Part shown: positions 1 to 6,490 of the stretch, one piece after another
How the letters are laid out: each line of letters opens with the position of its first letter
How positions within the stretch are numbered: position 1 is the stretch's first letter
Assembly (NCBI GenBank): GCA_031268255.1
Contig: JAIRXO010000196.1
Location: 1 to 6,616 of the forward strand
Reading direction: 5' to 3'
From: Spirochaetaceae bacterium
GTDB lineage: Bacteria > Spirochaetota > Spirochaetia > Treponematales > Breznakiellaceae
DNA length: 6,616 nt
Position numbers and translations under genes: made by a program
Notes under the pieces: model-generated
What the model saw: only the letters and a program-made list of their open reading frames with translations
Told to the model about the DNA's origin: nothing
Databases searched by the model: none

Positions 1-105
1 TTTTTGTCAGAAATTCCAGCTTATAAATGGTGACTGACACCTTTAATGAAAGTGCTGTCCGTGTCGTCAGTGTGGTCGGTGGTTAATATTCAATTTTTTC
101 TGAGA
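1..105. other. Intergenic DNA, no gene supported
   Basis: No credible reading frame is present; the plus-strand frames hit stops within about 35 bases. It contains a short hairpin GGTG-ACTGA-CACC at 29-41 and a GTC/GTG-rich low-complexity stretch at about 56-83, followed by an A/T-rich segment. Position places it downstream of the phosphonate operon. No promoter or terminator could be supported. Confidence 0.5.
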
Positions 106-210
106 GGGTAACGGAGAAGCGTTTTGCGGAGCAAAAACCTTCGGAGTGCAGGGGGGCGCGACGCTTAGGCGGCAACGGCAGACGGCGGCGGGGAAATGCG
201 CCCCCCTTCA
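106..210 (+). repeat. Left copy of a modular intergenic repeat (inverted relative to the right copy)
   Basis: Read on the plus strand: GGGTAACG (106-113), the near-palindrome GTTTTGCGGAGCAAAA (121-136), GGAGTGCAGGGGGGC (143-157), GGCGGCGGGGAAAT (184-197) and CCCCCCTTCA (201-210). The same blocks occur in the same order on the minus strand at 6527-6369. Inside it, GGGGGGCGC (151-159) and GCGCCCCCC (198-206) form a 9-bp inverted repeat around a 38-nt loop. The copy ends exactly on the TGA of the PntC-AEPT gene. On the minus transcript it lies just after the stop and could stabilise or end the mRNA, though no classical stem plus U-tract is evident. Confidence 0.7.
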
Positions 211-2058
211 TATATTCCGAAAGTATTCGGAAAGAAAAACCGTAAAACGTTCCATTTCGCTTTCCCGTATATCCCCTATATTGGCTATCCTGAAGGTCAG
301 GGCGTTTGCGAGCTTGCCCGGATAAATGGTAAAGCCCTGTTCCCGCGCGAGGTCATGGAACCGGTCGAAGCTGTAGGTCCCGGACGGGGGCTCCCTGATG
401 GCCGTAATCAGTTTTGACTGGGCCTCCTCAGGGAGCAGCATGGACAGGCCCAGTTCCTTTACCGCCCTGACAAGGACGCGCCAGCAGGCCGCATAACGCT
501 CATAGCGTTTAACGATGGTTTCGGCCTTGGCCTCGATGATGGCCTGTCTCAGGGCGTAGAGGGTCTGCACCGGCGGGGTAAAGCGGGTCTGGCCTGTTTT
601 TTCAAAATGGCTGTACTGGTCCTGGAGGTTAAGGTAATAGCTCCGCATGGGATAGTCTTTTATTTTTTCGAGGGCGTTTTTGCCGCAGAACACCATGGCC
701 ACTCCCGCCATGCCCTGTATGTTCTTGTTGGACGTTGAGGCCATAAAATCAATGCCGTCCCTTTCCATGTCAATGGGTATCGCTGCAAAGGCGCTTACCG
801 CGTCAACTATGGTGGTGATGCCGTGTTCCCGGGAAAAGCGGCAGAGTTCGGGAACCGGATTGAGAAGCCCGGTGGTGGTTTCGTGATAGACCAGGGCGAA
901 ATGGGTAAAGCCCCCGTCAAGGAGTTTCTTTTTTACGGCTCCGGTATCGGGCAGGGCGCTGCCTGAACTTTTGTATACTTCGTGGGGTATGGAATAGGAT
1001 GCGGCGATTTTGCCGAAGCGTTCACCGTAGGCGCCGTTGTCGAGGATGAGGAGTCTGCCGGGCCCGGTGCAGGAAGAAATCATCACCTCGTCGGCGGCGG
1101 TCCCCGAACCGCCAAAAAGCACGGTTTTTACGCCGCCTGTTTCGCTTACCATGGCGGAAAGTTCATCGCATATCCATGCCATGACCTGGCCGAATTCTTT
1201 TTCCCTGGGGCAGATATCCGCCGCGACCTGGGCGTATTTAACGCTGTCGCTGGTGGTCGCCGGGCCCGGATTGAGGAGCACTTCTCTCCGCACGGCGCGG
1301 AGCGATTCGTTTTCGAGTATACGGGGGTAGACTTCCCCTCTGGCCATTTCGTAGTGGCTCTCGTCGTCTATTTCGCGCCAGGCGTAATATTCAATTTTGC
1401 GTATCCCTATGGCGAATTTTTTGTCCCGTTTCCCTTCCACGGCTTCCCTGCTCAGGGCCGACATGGCGGCCTCGTATTCCAGGCCGGGTATGTCAAGGCT
1501 ATGGGCGCGGCAGTAATCGCCCATGGCGCAGAGGGTGTGCTTTTCGAGCTTGCTTATCCCCACCAGTTCGGCGTAGACGGAAGCAAGGGTTTCTTTCTTT
1601 TTTGAATTCCCGGTGAGCAGTTGTTTTGGTCCTGCCTCAAGGTATACCTCGTCGCCCGAATTGGTTTTCCCCGACGCGAGTATCACATTGGGCCTGGGGT
1701 CGTTGACTAGGACGAAAAGGCCCGCGGCGTCATAGATGAGGTCTGACTCAAGAACCAGGGCCGCCCCCGTAAGTTTTTCGGCGCAGAGGGCAAGGGTTTT
1801 CATGCTGCCCGTTGCGGCGTAATCCCCGTTGTATACGAGTTCTATAAGCGGGTACTTTTTCGCCAGTTCCTCATACCACTGTGAACAGTGGCCTGTTCCT
1901 ATGATGATTCTTTCTATGCCGGAAGCGATGAGTTTTCGTACAGACCATTCAACTATGGGAAGCTCCCCTATACGCAGAAAGCCCTTGGGCATGGAGACGG
2001 TTTTTTCCTTGAGCCTTGTGCCAAGACCCGCGGCCATGATAACTGCTTCGCGTATCAT
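208..2058 (-). CDS. pntC-phnW: Fused 2-AEP cytidylyltransferase (PntC) and 2-AEP transaminase, 616 aa
   Basis: A bifunctional enzyme for the last two steps seen here. Residues 1-about 250 are a GT-A fold nucleotidyltransferase: AAGLGTRL-N8-PKG at 9-26 binds the nucleotide, and ESD (104-106) in LVLESDLIYD supplies the metal ligand. Residues about 258-616 are a fold-type I PLP transaminase of the AEP:pyruvate type: LLNPGPATTS (261-270), FGGSGTAADE (315-324), HETTTGLLNP (392-401), D419 in IVDAVSAF, the Schiff-base lysine K445 in STSNKNIQG, and GFTIYPGKL plus TFRIANIGDI near the end, all as in PhnW. The transaminase would make 2-AEP from phosphonoacetaldehyde and an amino donor (alanine in known enzymes), and the N-terminal domain would then make CMP-2-AEP from CTP. 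This fusion is known in Treponema. The reverse, catabolic use is unlikely next to pepM and ppd. The start overlaps the ppd stop as ATGA, with GGGAG 7 nt upstream. The stop abuts the left repeat. Confidence 0.93.
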   Translation of the reverse strand: MIREAVIMAAGLGTRLKEKTVSMPKGFLRIGELPIVEWSVRKLIASGIERIIIGTGHCSQWYEELAKKYPLIELVYNGDYAATGSMKTLALCAEKLTGAALVLESDLIYDAAGLFVLVNDPRPNVILASGKTNSGDEVYLEAGPKQLLTGNSKKKETLASVYAELVGISKLEKHTLCAMGDYCRAHSLDIPGLEYEAAMSALSREAVEGKRDKKFAIGIRKIEYYAWREIDDESHYEMARGEVYPRILENESLRAVRREVLLNPGPATTSDSVKYAQVAADICPREKEFGQVMAWICDELSAMVSETGGVKTVLFGGSGTAADEVMISSCTGPGRLLILDNGAYGERFGKIAASYSIPHEVYKSSGSALPDTGAVKKKLLDGGFTHFALVYHETTTGLLNPVPELCRFSREHGITTIVDAVSAFAAIPIDMERDGIDFMASTSNKNIQGMAGVAMVFCGKNALEKIKDYPMRSYYLNLQDQYSHFEKTGQTRFTPPVQTLYALRQAIIEAKAETIVKRYERYAACWRVLVRAVKELGLSMLLPEEAQSKLITAIREPPSGTYSFDRFHDLAREQGFTIYPGKLANALTFRIANIGDIRESEMERFTVFLSEYFRNI

Positions 2059-3161
2059 TCTGTAACTCCCAGAAAGGCCCTGAGCCGCCCGGCGGCTTCG
2101 GGGGGCTTTATAACAGGCCGCGAAAGTTTTTCGGGCGAACCCATGCGTATGGGCGCGTGTATAAAAAGCAGGCCGCCTTCACGCTTCCAGGCGGCGCTTT
2201 CTTTTAACAGTTCTTCGGGGCCAGAAACCCTGACGGAACGGGGATAGCCAAAGGCCCTGGCAAGCAGGGGATAATCCACCCCGGACGAAACGGTAAACTG
2301 CCCTCCGGTTGTCTCATGGGCGCGGTTGTCAAGGAGTATATGGAGAAGAGACGCGGGTTTGTAATAAGCAGTTACCCCCAGGGAACCTGTCCGCATGAGT
2401 ATTGAACCGTCTCCGTCTATAACGATGATTTTTTTTTGGGGCAGGGCAAGGGAGATGCCCAGGCCCAGGGAGGAGACGCAGCCCAGGGAACCGACCATGT
2501 AGAGGTTGTTGGGGCCGTCGCCGAGTTCGTAAAGCTCCCTGCCGGTAAAACCCGTGGTGGCCAGGTATACGGCGTCCTCCCCTCCCCCTTCCTTGATCGC
2601 CCTGAGCATATCCATGCGGCGGGGCCCGTTTTCCATGGCGGGGGGTTTTTTGTCATCCCTCAGGGCCACCCTGGTAAAGGTTCCTTTTTTTACAATGAAG
2701 AAAAAGGGCTTTCCCAGGGAAATGATTTTTGAGGCGGCGTCAAGCTGGGCCAGAGCCGTATCCATGACAACGGACAAAACAGCGTGGTCAATGTTCATCA
2801 CTTCCAGCATTTTGCCGGTGATAACCCCCATGAGTTCGTGCTGGGGTTCGTCGCCAAGACCCGGTTCCCCCCTGAGGGACACAAAGCCCAGGACGGGAAT
2901 GTGGAATACGGCGTTGAGGCTGGTCAGGGGCGACACCGCGTTACCCAGCCCCGAATTCTGCATGAGCAGAACAGGTCTCCTGCCGCCAAGCCAGGCCCCG
3001 GCGCAGACAGCCGCGCCGTCTCCCTCATTGGCGGCCATGACATATTCTGCCTCGTTGACCGCGTAGTTGATGAGGTCTTTCAAAAAAGAACAGGGAACGC
3101 CGCTGTAAAAATCAAAGCCCTCGTTTTTCAGCGCCGCGCCGAAAAGCGCCGTGTCAAGCAT
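2055..3161 (-). CDS. ppd: Phosphonopyruvate decarboxylase, 368 aa
   Basis: A thiamine-diphosphate and Mg2+ dependent cytoplasmic enzyme that converts phosphonopyruvate to phosphonoacetaldehyde plus CO2. This irreversible step pulls the unfavourable PEP mutase equilibrium forward. The N-terminal pyrimidine-binding half carries FDFYSGVPCSFLKDLIN and the catalytic glutamate E46 in AANEGDGAA, followed by MQNSGLGNAVSPLTSL (67-82). The C-terminal half has the ThDP/Mg2+ signature that starts with GDGS at 250-253 and ends at LDN (277-279), preceded by MVGSLGCVSSLGLGI (222-236). About 370 residues is the normal size for Ppd and much shorter than acetolactate synthase or pyruvate decarboxylase, which supports the call over those relatives. 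A GGGGG ribosome-binding site sits 4 nt before the ATG, in the 9-nt gap after pepM. Its TGA overlaps the next start as ATGA, so translation of the two is probably coupled. Confidence 0.95.
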   Translation of the reverse strand: MLDTALFGAALKNEGFDFYSGVPCSFLKDLINYAVNEAEYVMAANEGDGAAVCAGAWLGGRRPVLLMQNSGLGNAVSPLTSLNAVFHIPVLGFVSLRGEPGLGDEPQHELMGVITGKMLEVMNIDHAVLSVVMDTALAQLDAASKIISLGKPFFFIVKKGTFTRVALRDDKKPPAMENGPRRMDMLRAIKEGGGEDAVYLATTGFTGRELYELGDGPNNLYMVGSLGCVSSLGLGISLALPQKKIIVIDGDGSILMRTGSLGVTAYYKPASLLHILLDNRAHETTGGQFTVSSGVDYPLLARAFGYPRSVRVSGPEELLKESAAWKREGGLLFIHAPIRMGSPEKLSRPVIKPPEAAGRLRAFLGVTE

Positions 3162-3170
3162 GATGCCCCC

Positions 3171-4469
3171 TTACTTTGTTCCCGGGATAAGTTCCAGTAT
3201 CTCTTTTATAGGCATGCACAGTTCGTCGGCCTCCAGGGAACGCTCATGCTGGAGAATGATGCGGGCCGCTTTAAGCATGGCGGGATAGGAAGAACGGAGC
3301 ATGTGGTTGGCATAGATGACTATATTGACGCCCCAGGAAATGAGTTCGGCTTCGCTGACCCCGTTATAGGTAGTCGGGACGGCCACCAGGGGTATTTTGG
3401 CGTATTCCTTTCTGAAACGCCCGCAGAAATCCCTGATATCTTCGCCTGACTTTTCCTTGCTGTGTATCATAATGCCGTCGGCGCCTGACGCTATATAGGC
3501 AAGGGCCCTCTCCAGAGCCTCGTCAACAGTGCCGCCGGCTATGAGGCTTTCGAGCCTGGCGATAATCATAAAATCCTTCGTTACCTGGGCCCGTTTGCCC
3601 GCCTGTATCTTTTCCGAAAATTCCCCGATTGGGGCAAGGTCCTGCTGAACGTCGGTTCCGAAAAGGGAATTTTTTTTAAGGCCCGTCTTGTCCTCGATGA
3701 TTACGGCGGATATGCCGTTGCGTTCCAGGGTGCGCACGGTAAAAACAAAATGCTCCGCGATGCCGCCAGTATCGCCGTCATAGATAATGGGCTTGGTGGT
3801 ACATTCGAGTATCTGGGTCAGGTCCTGGAGCCTTGTGGTAATGTCAACGGCCTCTATGTCGGGCTTGCCCTTGCTGGTTGAATCGGTAAGGCTTGATGAC
3901 CACATCCCGTCATAGCGGTGTACCCCGTCATCCTTGAGAACCTCGACGTTTTCGATAATAAGGCCCGAAAGGCCCGAATGGGCTTCCATTATGCGAACCA
4001 GGGGTTTAGCGTCTATGAGACGCCGGAGGCTTTTCAACCTCAGGTCCGGGGTAGTGCCTATAGAACGAATTGATTCGGCAAAGGCGGTGGAATTGATGCC
4101 CTGGGTGTAGGGAATCTCGATGACTTCGCCGCCCAGTTCCGCCATGACACGGTACACATCCTCCCTTTCCTTGCTCAGTATACCGGTCCTCCAGTCATCG
4201 CCGTGGATAATGCAGTCGGGCCTGTAAGCCCTGAGATTGGGGATATAACTCCAGTCCTCCTGGGGAACCACCCTGCTTATACCTTTAAGACTTTCCACAA
4301 CCAGTTTACGCTGTTCATAAGATAAATAGGGAAGACGTTTGTATTTTGCTATTGCTTTGTCGGTCAAAAGACCCGCCACCACTTCCCCGTGCAGGGAAGC
4401 CTGGCGGATTATGTTTATGATGCCGGGATGGATAATATCCGCGGTCATGCCCAGATATACGGTTTTCAT
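3171..4469 (-). CDS. pepM: Phosphoenolpyruvate phosphomutase with N-terminal cytidylyltransferase-like domain, 432 aa
   Basis: It catalyses the committed step of phosphonate synthesis, the intramolecular conversion of phosphoenolpyruvate to phosphonopyruvate, in the cytoplasm. Residues about 145-432 are the PEP mutase/isocitrate lyase-type barrel. WSSSLTDS is at 190-197, the metal-binding DGDTGG at 231-236, and the mutase signature EDK-X5-NS at 259-268 (E259, K265, N267). R305 (ARLES) and H336 (IHSK) correspond to the conserved active-site Arg and His. The EDK-X5-NS loop separates this from isocitrate and methylisocitrate lyases, which carry a Cys-containing motif there. Residues 1-about 140 are a cytidylyltransferase-like domain: MKTVYLGMTADIIHPG, GLLTDKAIAKYKRLP, HGDDW at 89-93 and YTQGINST at 121-128. 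Its HxGH motif reads HPGI (14-17), so the second catalytic His is absent. GAGGA lies 4 nt before the ATG. It is the first gene of the operon; ppd starts 9 nt after its stop. Confidence 0.96.
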   Translation of the reverse strand: MKTVYLGMTADIIHPGIINIIRQASLHGEVVAGLLTDKAIAKYKRLPYLSYEQRKLVVESLKGISRVVPQEDWSYIPNLRAYRPDCIIHGDDWRTGILSKEREDVYRVMAELGGEVIEIPYTQGINSTAFAESIRSIGTTPDLRLKSLRRLIDAKPLVRIMEAHSGLSGLIIENVEVLKDDGVHRYDGMWSSSLTDSTSKGKPDIEAVDITTRLQDLTQILECTTKPIIYDGDTGGIAEHFVFTVRTLERNGISAVIIEDKTGLKKNSLFGTDVQQDLAPIGEFSEKIQAGKRAQVTKDFMIIARLESLIAGGTVDEALERALAYIASGADGIMIHSKEKSGEDIRDFCGRFRKEYAKIPLVAVPTTYNGVSEAELISWGVNIVIYANHMLRSSYPAMLKAARIILQHERSLEADELCMPIKEILELIPGTK

Positions 4470-4489
4470 ACTGTCCTCTGGAACAGTAT
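4468..4489. promoter_or_regulatory. Candidate operator: palindrome over the -10 box and pepM start codon
   Basis: The minus strand carries ATACTGT (4489-4483), 8 nt, then ACAGTAT (4474-4468), a perfect 7-bp inverted repeat. One further inner pair extends the similarity. It covers most of the -10 hexamer on one side and the pepM ATG (4469-4467) on the other, with the ribosome-binding site GAGG in the centre. A protein bound here would block RNA polymerase. The TACTGT-N8-ACAGTA layout matches the proteobacterial LexA box geometry, but no regulator is visible and spirochaete LexA sites need not look like this. In a read-through transcript the same repeat could fold into a hairpin that holds the ribosome-binding site in its loop and pairs part of the start codon. 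Confidence 0.4.
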
Positions 4490-4513
4490 ACCGGTTTTTA
4501 CTTTTTTTGTCTA
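4485..4513 (-). promoter_or_regulatory. Candidate sigma70-type promoter of the phosphonate operon
   Basis: On the minus strand, TAGACA (4513-4508) matches the -35 consensus at 5 of 6 bases, followed by an A-rich 17-nt spacer and TATACT (4490-4485), which matches the -10 consensus at 5 of 6. It lies in the 72-nt gap between the SPOR gene and pepM. Transcription would begin near 4478, which leaves a leader of only about 9-10 nt that just retains the GAGGA ribosome-binding site (4478-4474). The match and spacing are good, but this is a sequence call only. Confidence 0.55.
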
Positions 4514-4541
4514 ATAGAGCGAAGCGGTTTCAAAATCCGCA

Positions 4542-5816
4542 TCATGGATACGATCTGATAAACGCGTCGCTGTAGCCGGTGTTCTTAAAACGCTGGAGCA
4601 GCGCGCCGCTTTCGCCCATATTGACCGGGCCGACAAGTATGCGGTACAGGGGCCTCTCAGGCGCTCCGGCCAGTTGTACGGCAAGGGGATAGGTCCTTCC
4701 CAGGCGCGAAAGTTCGGCCTCTACCAAATCGGTATAGGAATACGCGCCAAGCTGAAGGTAGTATTTTCCGTTTTCAAGCTGGGAAATGAGCGGCACGGAG
4801 AACATGGCGCCGGATACTCCCGAGGGCGCTCCCGCGATTCCTCCCGGCTGTACTTCGGGCGTCACTGGAGCATACTCAGCCATGCCGGGCATTTCCCCTG
4901 TGTATTCAGGCGGCCTTTCCTCAGCCGGAATCAGGGTAATTTCGCTGATTATGCCCGGCTCGCCCACACCATCGTTTTGTGTTACTTCGGGAAGTTCGCC
5001 GGGAATTTCCTCAGGCGGGCTGAAAGGCATTTCGCTTAGTTCGGGCGGAACCTCGTGCGGGACCTCGTATTCGGGAATATCTTCGTAACGTTCTTCCGCC
5101 AGTTCCGGTTCACCCGGAGGGGCAGTGTAATCAGGAAGGTCGTAGCCGGTTTCCGGCGGGAGATTTTCAGGCGGGAGATTTTCGGGCGGGGAAGTTTCGG
5201 CCAGGGCAGACCCGCCGGCGATTTCCTCAGGATAGACCCAGGCGCTTTCGGCCTCCGGCTCTCCCTGTATACCCTCGTCAGGACTTCCCGCGGAGGCCGG
5301 GGTAAACCCGTCCCGGGGCAGGTCGACAATGGCCATGCCGGTATAGCTTTCCGAAACGGAACCTTGCGCCGCCCCATCCACAGGCCCGAGCAGATGCGGA
5401 TAATTCGCCGCTACCGCCGCCCTGGGGTCAAAGTCGCTGTCCCCGCTGTCCCCGCCGCTGGAAGCGCCCCCGCTGGTAAAGCGGGAAAAAGCCACCGGAT
5501 CAGCCGGCTGGGAAATGCGTATACGCCCGACAGAACGGCTTGAAAGCCCAATGGAAGAAGCGGCGTCCCGCGAAAGGAGGGCAAGCAGGCCCGGTGATTC
5601 CAGGGGGCCGGCCACAATGACCCTGACGGTTTTTCTGGTTTCAAGATTGGTAACATCAACAACCGTATTCCGGGGAAAGGAACTTGAGGCGGCGTAATAG
5701 CCCGAATCGGGAAGTTCCCCGTTGGAACTGAGCGCAGCCGCTCCTTCCCATACAGACCCTGAACTCATCACGGCCATGAGTACGGGGACGGCGAAAAACA
5801 GTGCGTGCTTTTTCAT
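4542..5816 (-). CDS. Secreted RlpA-like (double-psi barrel) protein with C-terminal SPOR domain, 424 aa
   Basis: This is probably an envelope protein that binds peptidoglycan at division sites. Residues 1-29 form a signal peptide (MKKHALFFAVPVLMAVMSSG then small residues). Residues about 38-102 resemble the double-psi beta-barrel of RlpA: GYYAASSSFPRN, NTVVDVTNLET, VRVIVAGPLESPG and LLSRDAASSIGL match its strand order. The segment that carries the catalytic Glu/Asp/His in active RlpA is missing, so lytic transglycosylase activity is doubtful. Residues about 115-340 are a Ser/Gly- then Pro/Glu-rich linker with a PPENL repeat at 210-221. Residues 349-424 are a SPOR domain (KYYLQLGAYS, then YRILVGPV, ending near GYSDAFIRSYP), a fold that binds glycan strands lacking stem peptides. 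The start is set by AAGGA 6 nt upstream and a 3-nt gap from the preceding gene. The stop is 72 nt before pepM, which has its own promoter, so a phosphonate role is not implied. Confidence 0.85.
   Translation of the reverse strand: MKKHALFFAVPVLMAVMSSGSVWEGAAALSSNGELPDSGYYAASSSFPRNTVVDVTNLETRKTVRVIVAGPLESPGLLALLSRDAASSIGLSSRSVGRIRISQPADPVAFSRFTSGGASSGGDSGDSDFDPRAAVAANYPHLLGPVDGAAQGSVSESYTGMAIVDLPRDGFTPASAGSPDEGIQGEPEAESAWVYPEEIAGGSALAETSPPENLPPENLPPETGYDLPDYTAPPGEPELAEERYEDIPEYEVPHEVPPELSEMPFSPPEEIPGELPEVTQNDGVGEPGIISEITLIPAEERPPEYTGEMPGMAEYAPVTPEVQPGGIAGAPSGVSGAMFSVPLISQLENGKYYLQLGAYSYTDLVEAELSRLGRTYPLAVQLAGAPERPLYRILVGPVNMGESGALLQRFKNTGYSDAFIRSYP
5156..5200 (-). repeat. Three 15-bp in-frame tandem units in the Pro/Glu linker
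   Basis: Units start at 5156, 5171 and 5186 on the plus strand (GCGGGAGATTTTCAG, the same with one change, then a diverged GCGGGGAAGTTTCGG). Read on the minus strand they encode the repeated PPENL (third unit PPET-like) in the linker of the SPOR protein. In-frame 15-bp units can expand or contract by slippage and alter linker length without breaking the frame. Confidence 0.75.
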
Positions 5817-5819
5817 ACC

Positions 5820-6320
5820 CTATCCTTCAAAATGTGTGAGCAATACCCTGGCAGCCTCTTTCGCCTGCCGGGACGCTTCGGCAAGAGTCGCCTGGGGGTT
5901 TCCCGTATAGTGAACCTCAAAAAGAACCCTGCGGGGGGCAAGCTGAACAAAACGCAGTGCAATGGAACGGGGCCGGTACGCGGACGTATCGTCCGGGAGA
6001 ATTTCATAATCCAGTACCGCCAGAATATAGTATTCAACACCGCTTTCAATAGCATCGCCCAGGTCCAGGAGGACTTCATCCGGGTAGGGCCTTACCTGGT
6101 TTCGCTCAAGGCGGAGTATGGGGGCGTTGGTAACAATATGGCCGGTGTCAAAACACACATCCATGAGGCCGCCTTCCCAGAGGCTCGACGCGTCAAGCCT
6201 CGGCGTATTTTCGTTTACCCCGGTCTCCACGACCATGACCGAGAGGGTAGACGGAAAAAGCGGGGCGGAAAGCAGAAAAAACCCCAAAAAAGCCCCCAAA
6301 ACTTTCAAATGTTTCATCAT
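5820..6320 (-). CDS. Small secreted/periplasmic protein of unknown function, 166 aa
   Basis: I do not recognise the family. The frame is open back to an ATG at 6437, but residues encoded before 6320 are low-complexity (Arg/Gly/Pro-rich) and lie in repeat DNA. The start is therefore placed at the ATGATG at 6320/6317, where a clear signal peptide begins: a basic MMKHLK segment, then a hydrophobic core (VLGAFLGFFLLSAPLF), with probable cleavage near FPS/TLS. No lipobox cysteine is present, so this is a soluble exported protein of about 140 residues rather than a lipoprotein. The mature part alternates strands and helices (LSVMVVETG, SLWEGGLMDVCFD, YYILAVLDYEIL, RRVLFEVHYTG) and ends in an Ala/Arg-rich helix. 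No convincing Shine-Dalgarno precedes either ATG, so the exact start is uncertain. The SPOR-protein gene starts 3 nt after its TAG, and the end of this gene supplies that gene's AAGGA ribosome-binding site, which implies co-transcription and a joint envelope role. Confidence 0.72.
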   Translation of the reverse strand: MMKHLKVLGAFLGFFLLSAPLFPSTLSVMVVETGVNENTPRLDASSLWEGGLMDVCFDTGHIVTNAPILRLERNQVRPYPDEVLLDLGDAIESGVEYYILAVLDYEILPDDTSAYRPRSIALRFVQLAPRRVLFEVHYTGNPQATLAEASRQAKEAARVLLTHFEG

Positions 6321-6445
6321 ATTTGTATCGGCAGTATCAGGGGCCTTCTGTATAGCCCTGGCAAATTTTGAAGGGGGGCCTGTTTCCCCACCGCCGCCGC
6401 GCAATGGGATTGTTCGTCCGGCCCCCCTCCGCTCCATAAAAACGC

Positions 6446-6462
6446 TTGCCCTTTATGGGCAA
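6446..6462. repeat. 6-bp hairpin TTGCCC / GGGCAA
   Basis: TTGCCC (6446-6451), loop TTTAT, GGGCAA (6457-6462), extendable by two pairs past a bulged A at 6463. It has no counterpart in the left repeat copy. Confidence 0.5.
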
Positions 6463-6465
6463 AGC

Positions 6466-6488
6466 GGAGTTTTGCTCCGCAAAACTCC
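6466..6488. repeat. Perfect 9-bp hairpin GGAGTTTTG / CAAAACTCC
   Basis: GGAGTTTTG (6466-6474), loop CTCCG, CAAAACTCC (6480-6488). The loop can also pair with the flanking GCGGAG at 6464-6469, so two mutually exclusive hairpins are possible. The centre is the 16-bp block shared with the left repeat copy at 121-136. Confidence 0.6.
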
Positions 6489-6490
6489 AA

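Noticed and set aside
982..1605. Long plus-strand open frame (207 codons)
   Set aside because: It lies antisense to the PntC-AEP transaminase gene, whose motifs are intact; the translation is low-complexity Gly/Ala/Phe-rich with no recognisable domain.
208..2058. A frameshift or sequencing artefact that joins two genes
   Set aside because: Both domains are complete with all key motifs, the linker is continuous in one frame, and this fusion order is known in Treponema.
2784..3449. Plus-strand open frame (221 codons)
   Set aside because: It is antisense across the end of pepM and the start of ppd, both firmly identified by catalytic motifs; no domain seen in the translation.
3171..4469. Isocitrate or methylisocitrate lyase instead of PEP mutase
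   Set aside because: The EDK-X5-NS motif and the ppd and AEP transaminase neighbours specify PEP mutase.
4468..4489. Naming the palindrome a LexA (SOS) box
   Set aside because: Only the CTGT-N8-ACAG geometry supports it; the centre is not AT-rich, spirochaete LexA sites can differ, and the genes downstream have no DNA-repair role.
4524..4540. GCGG...CCGC inverted repeat after the SPOR gene as an intrinsic terminator
   Set aside because: The stem is only 4 bp and no T-tract follows on the minus strand.
6321..6437. Upstream ATG at 6437 as the start of the small secreted protein
   Set aside because: The extra 39 residues are Arg/Gly/Pro-rich, are encoded by repeat DNA, and would bury the signal peptide internally.
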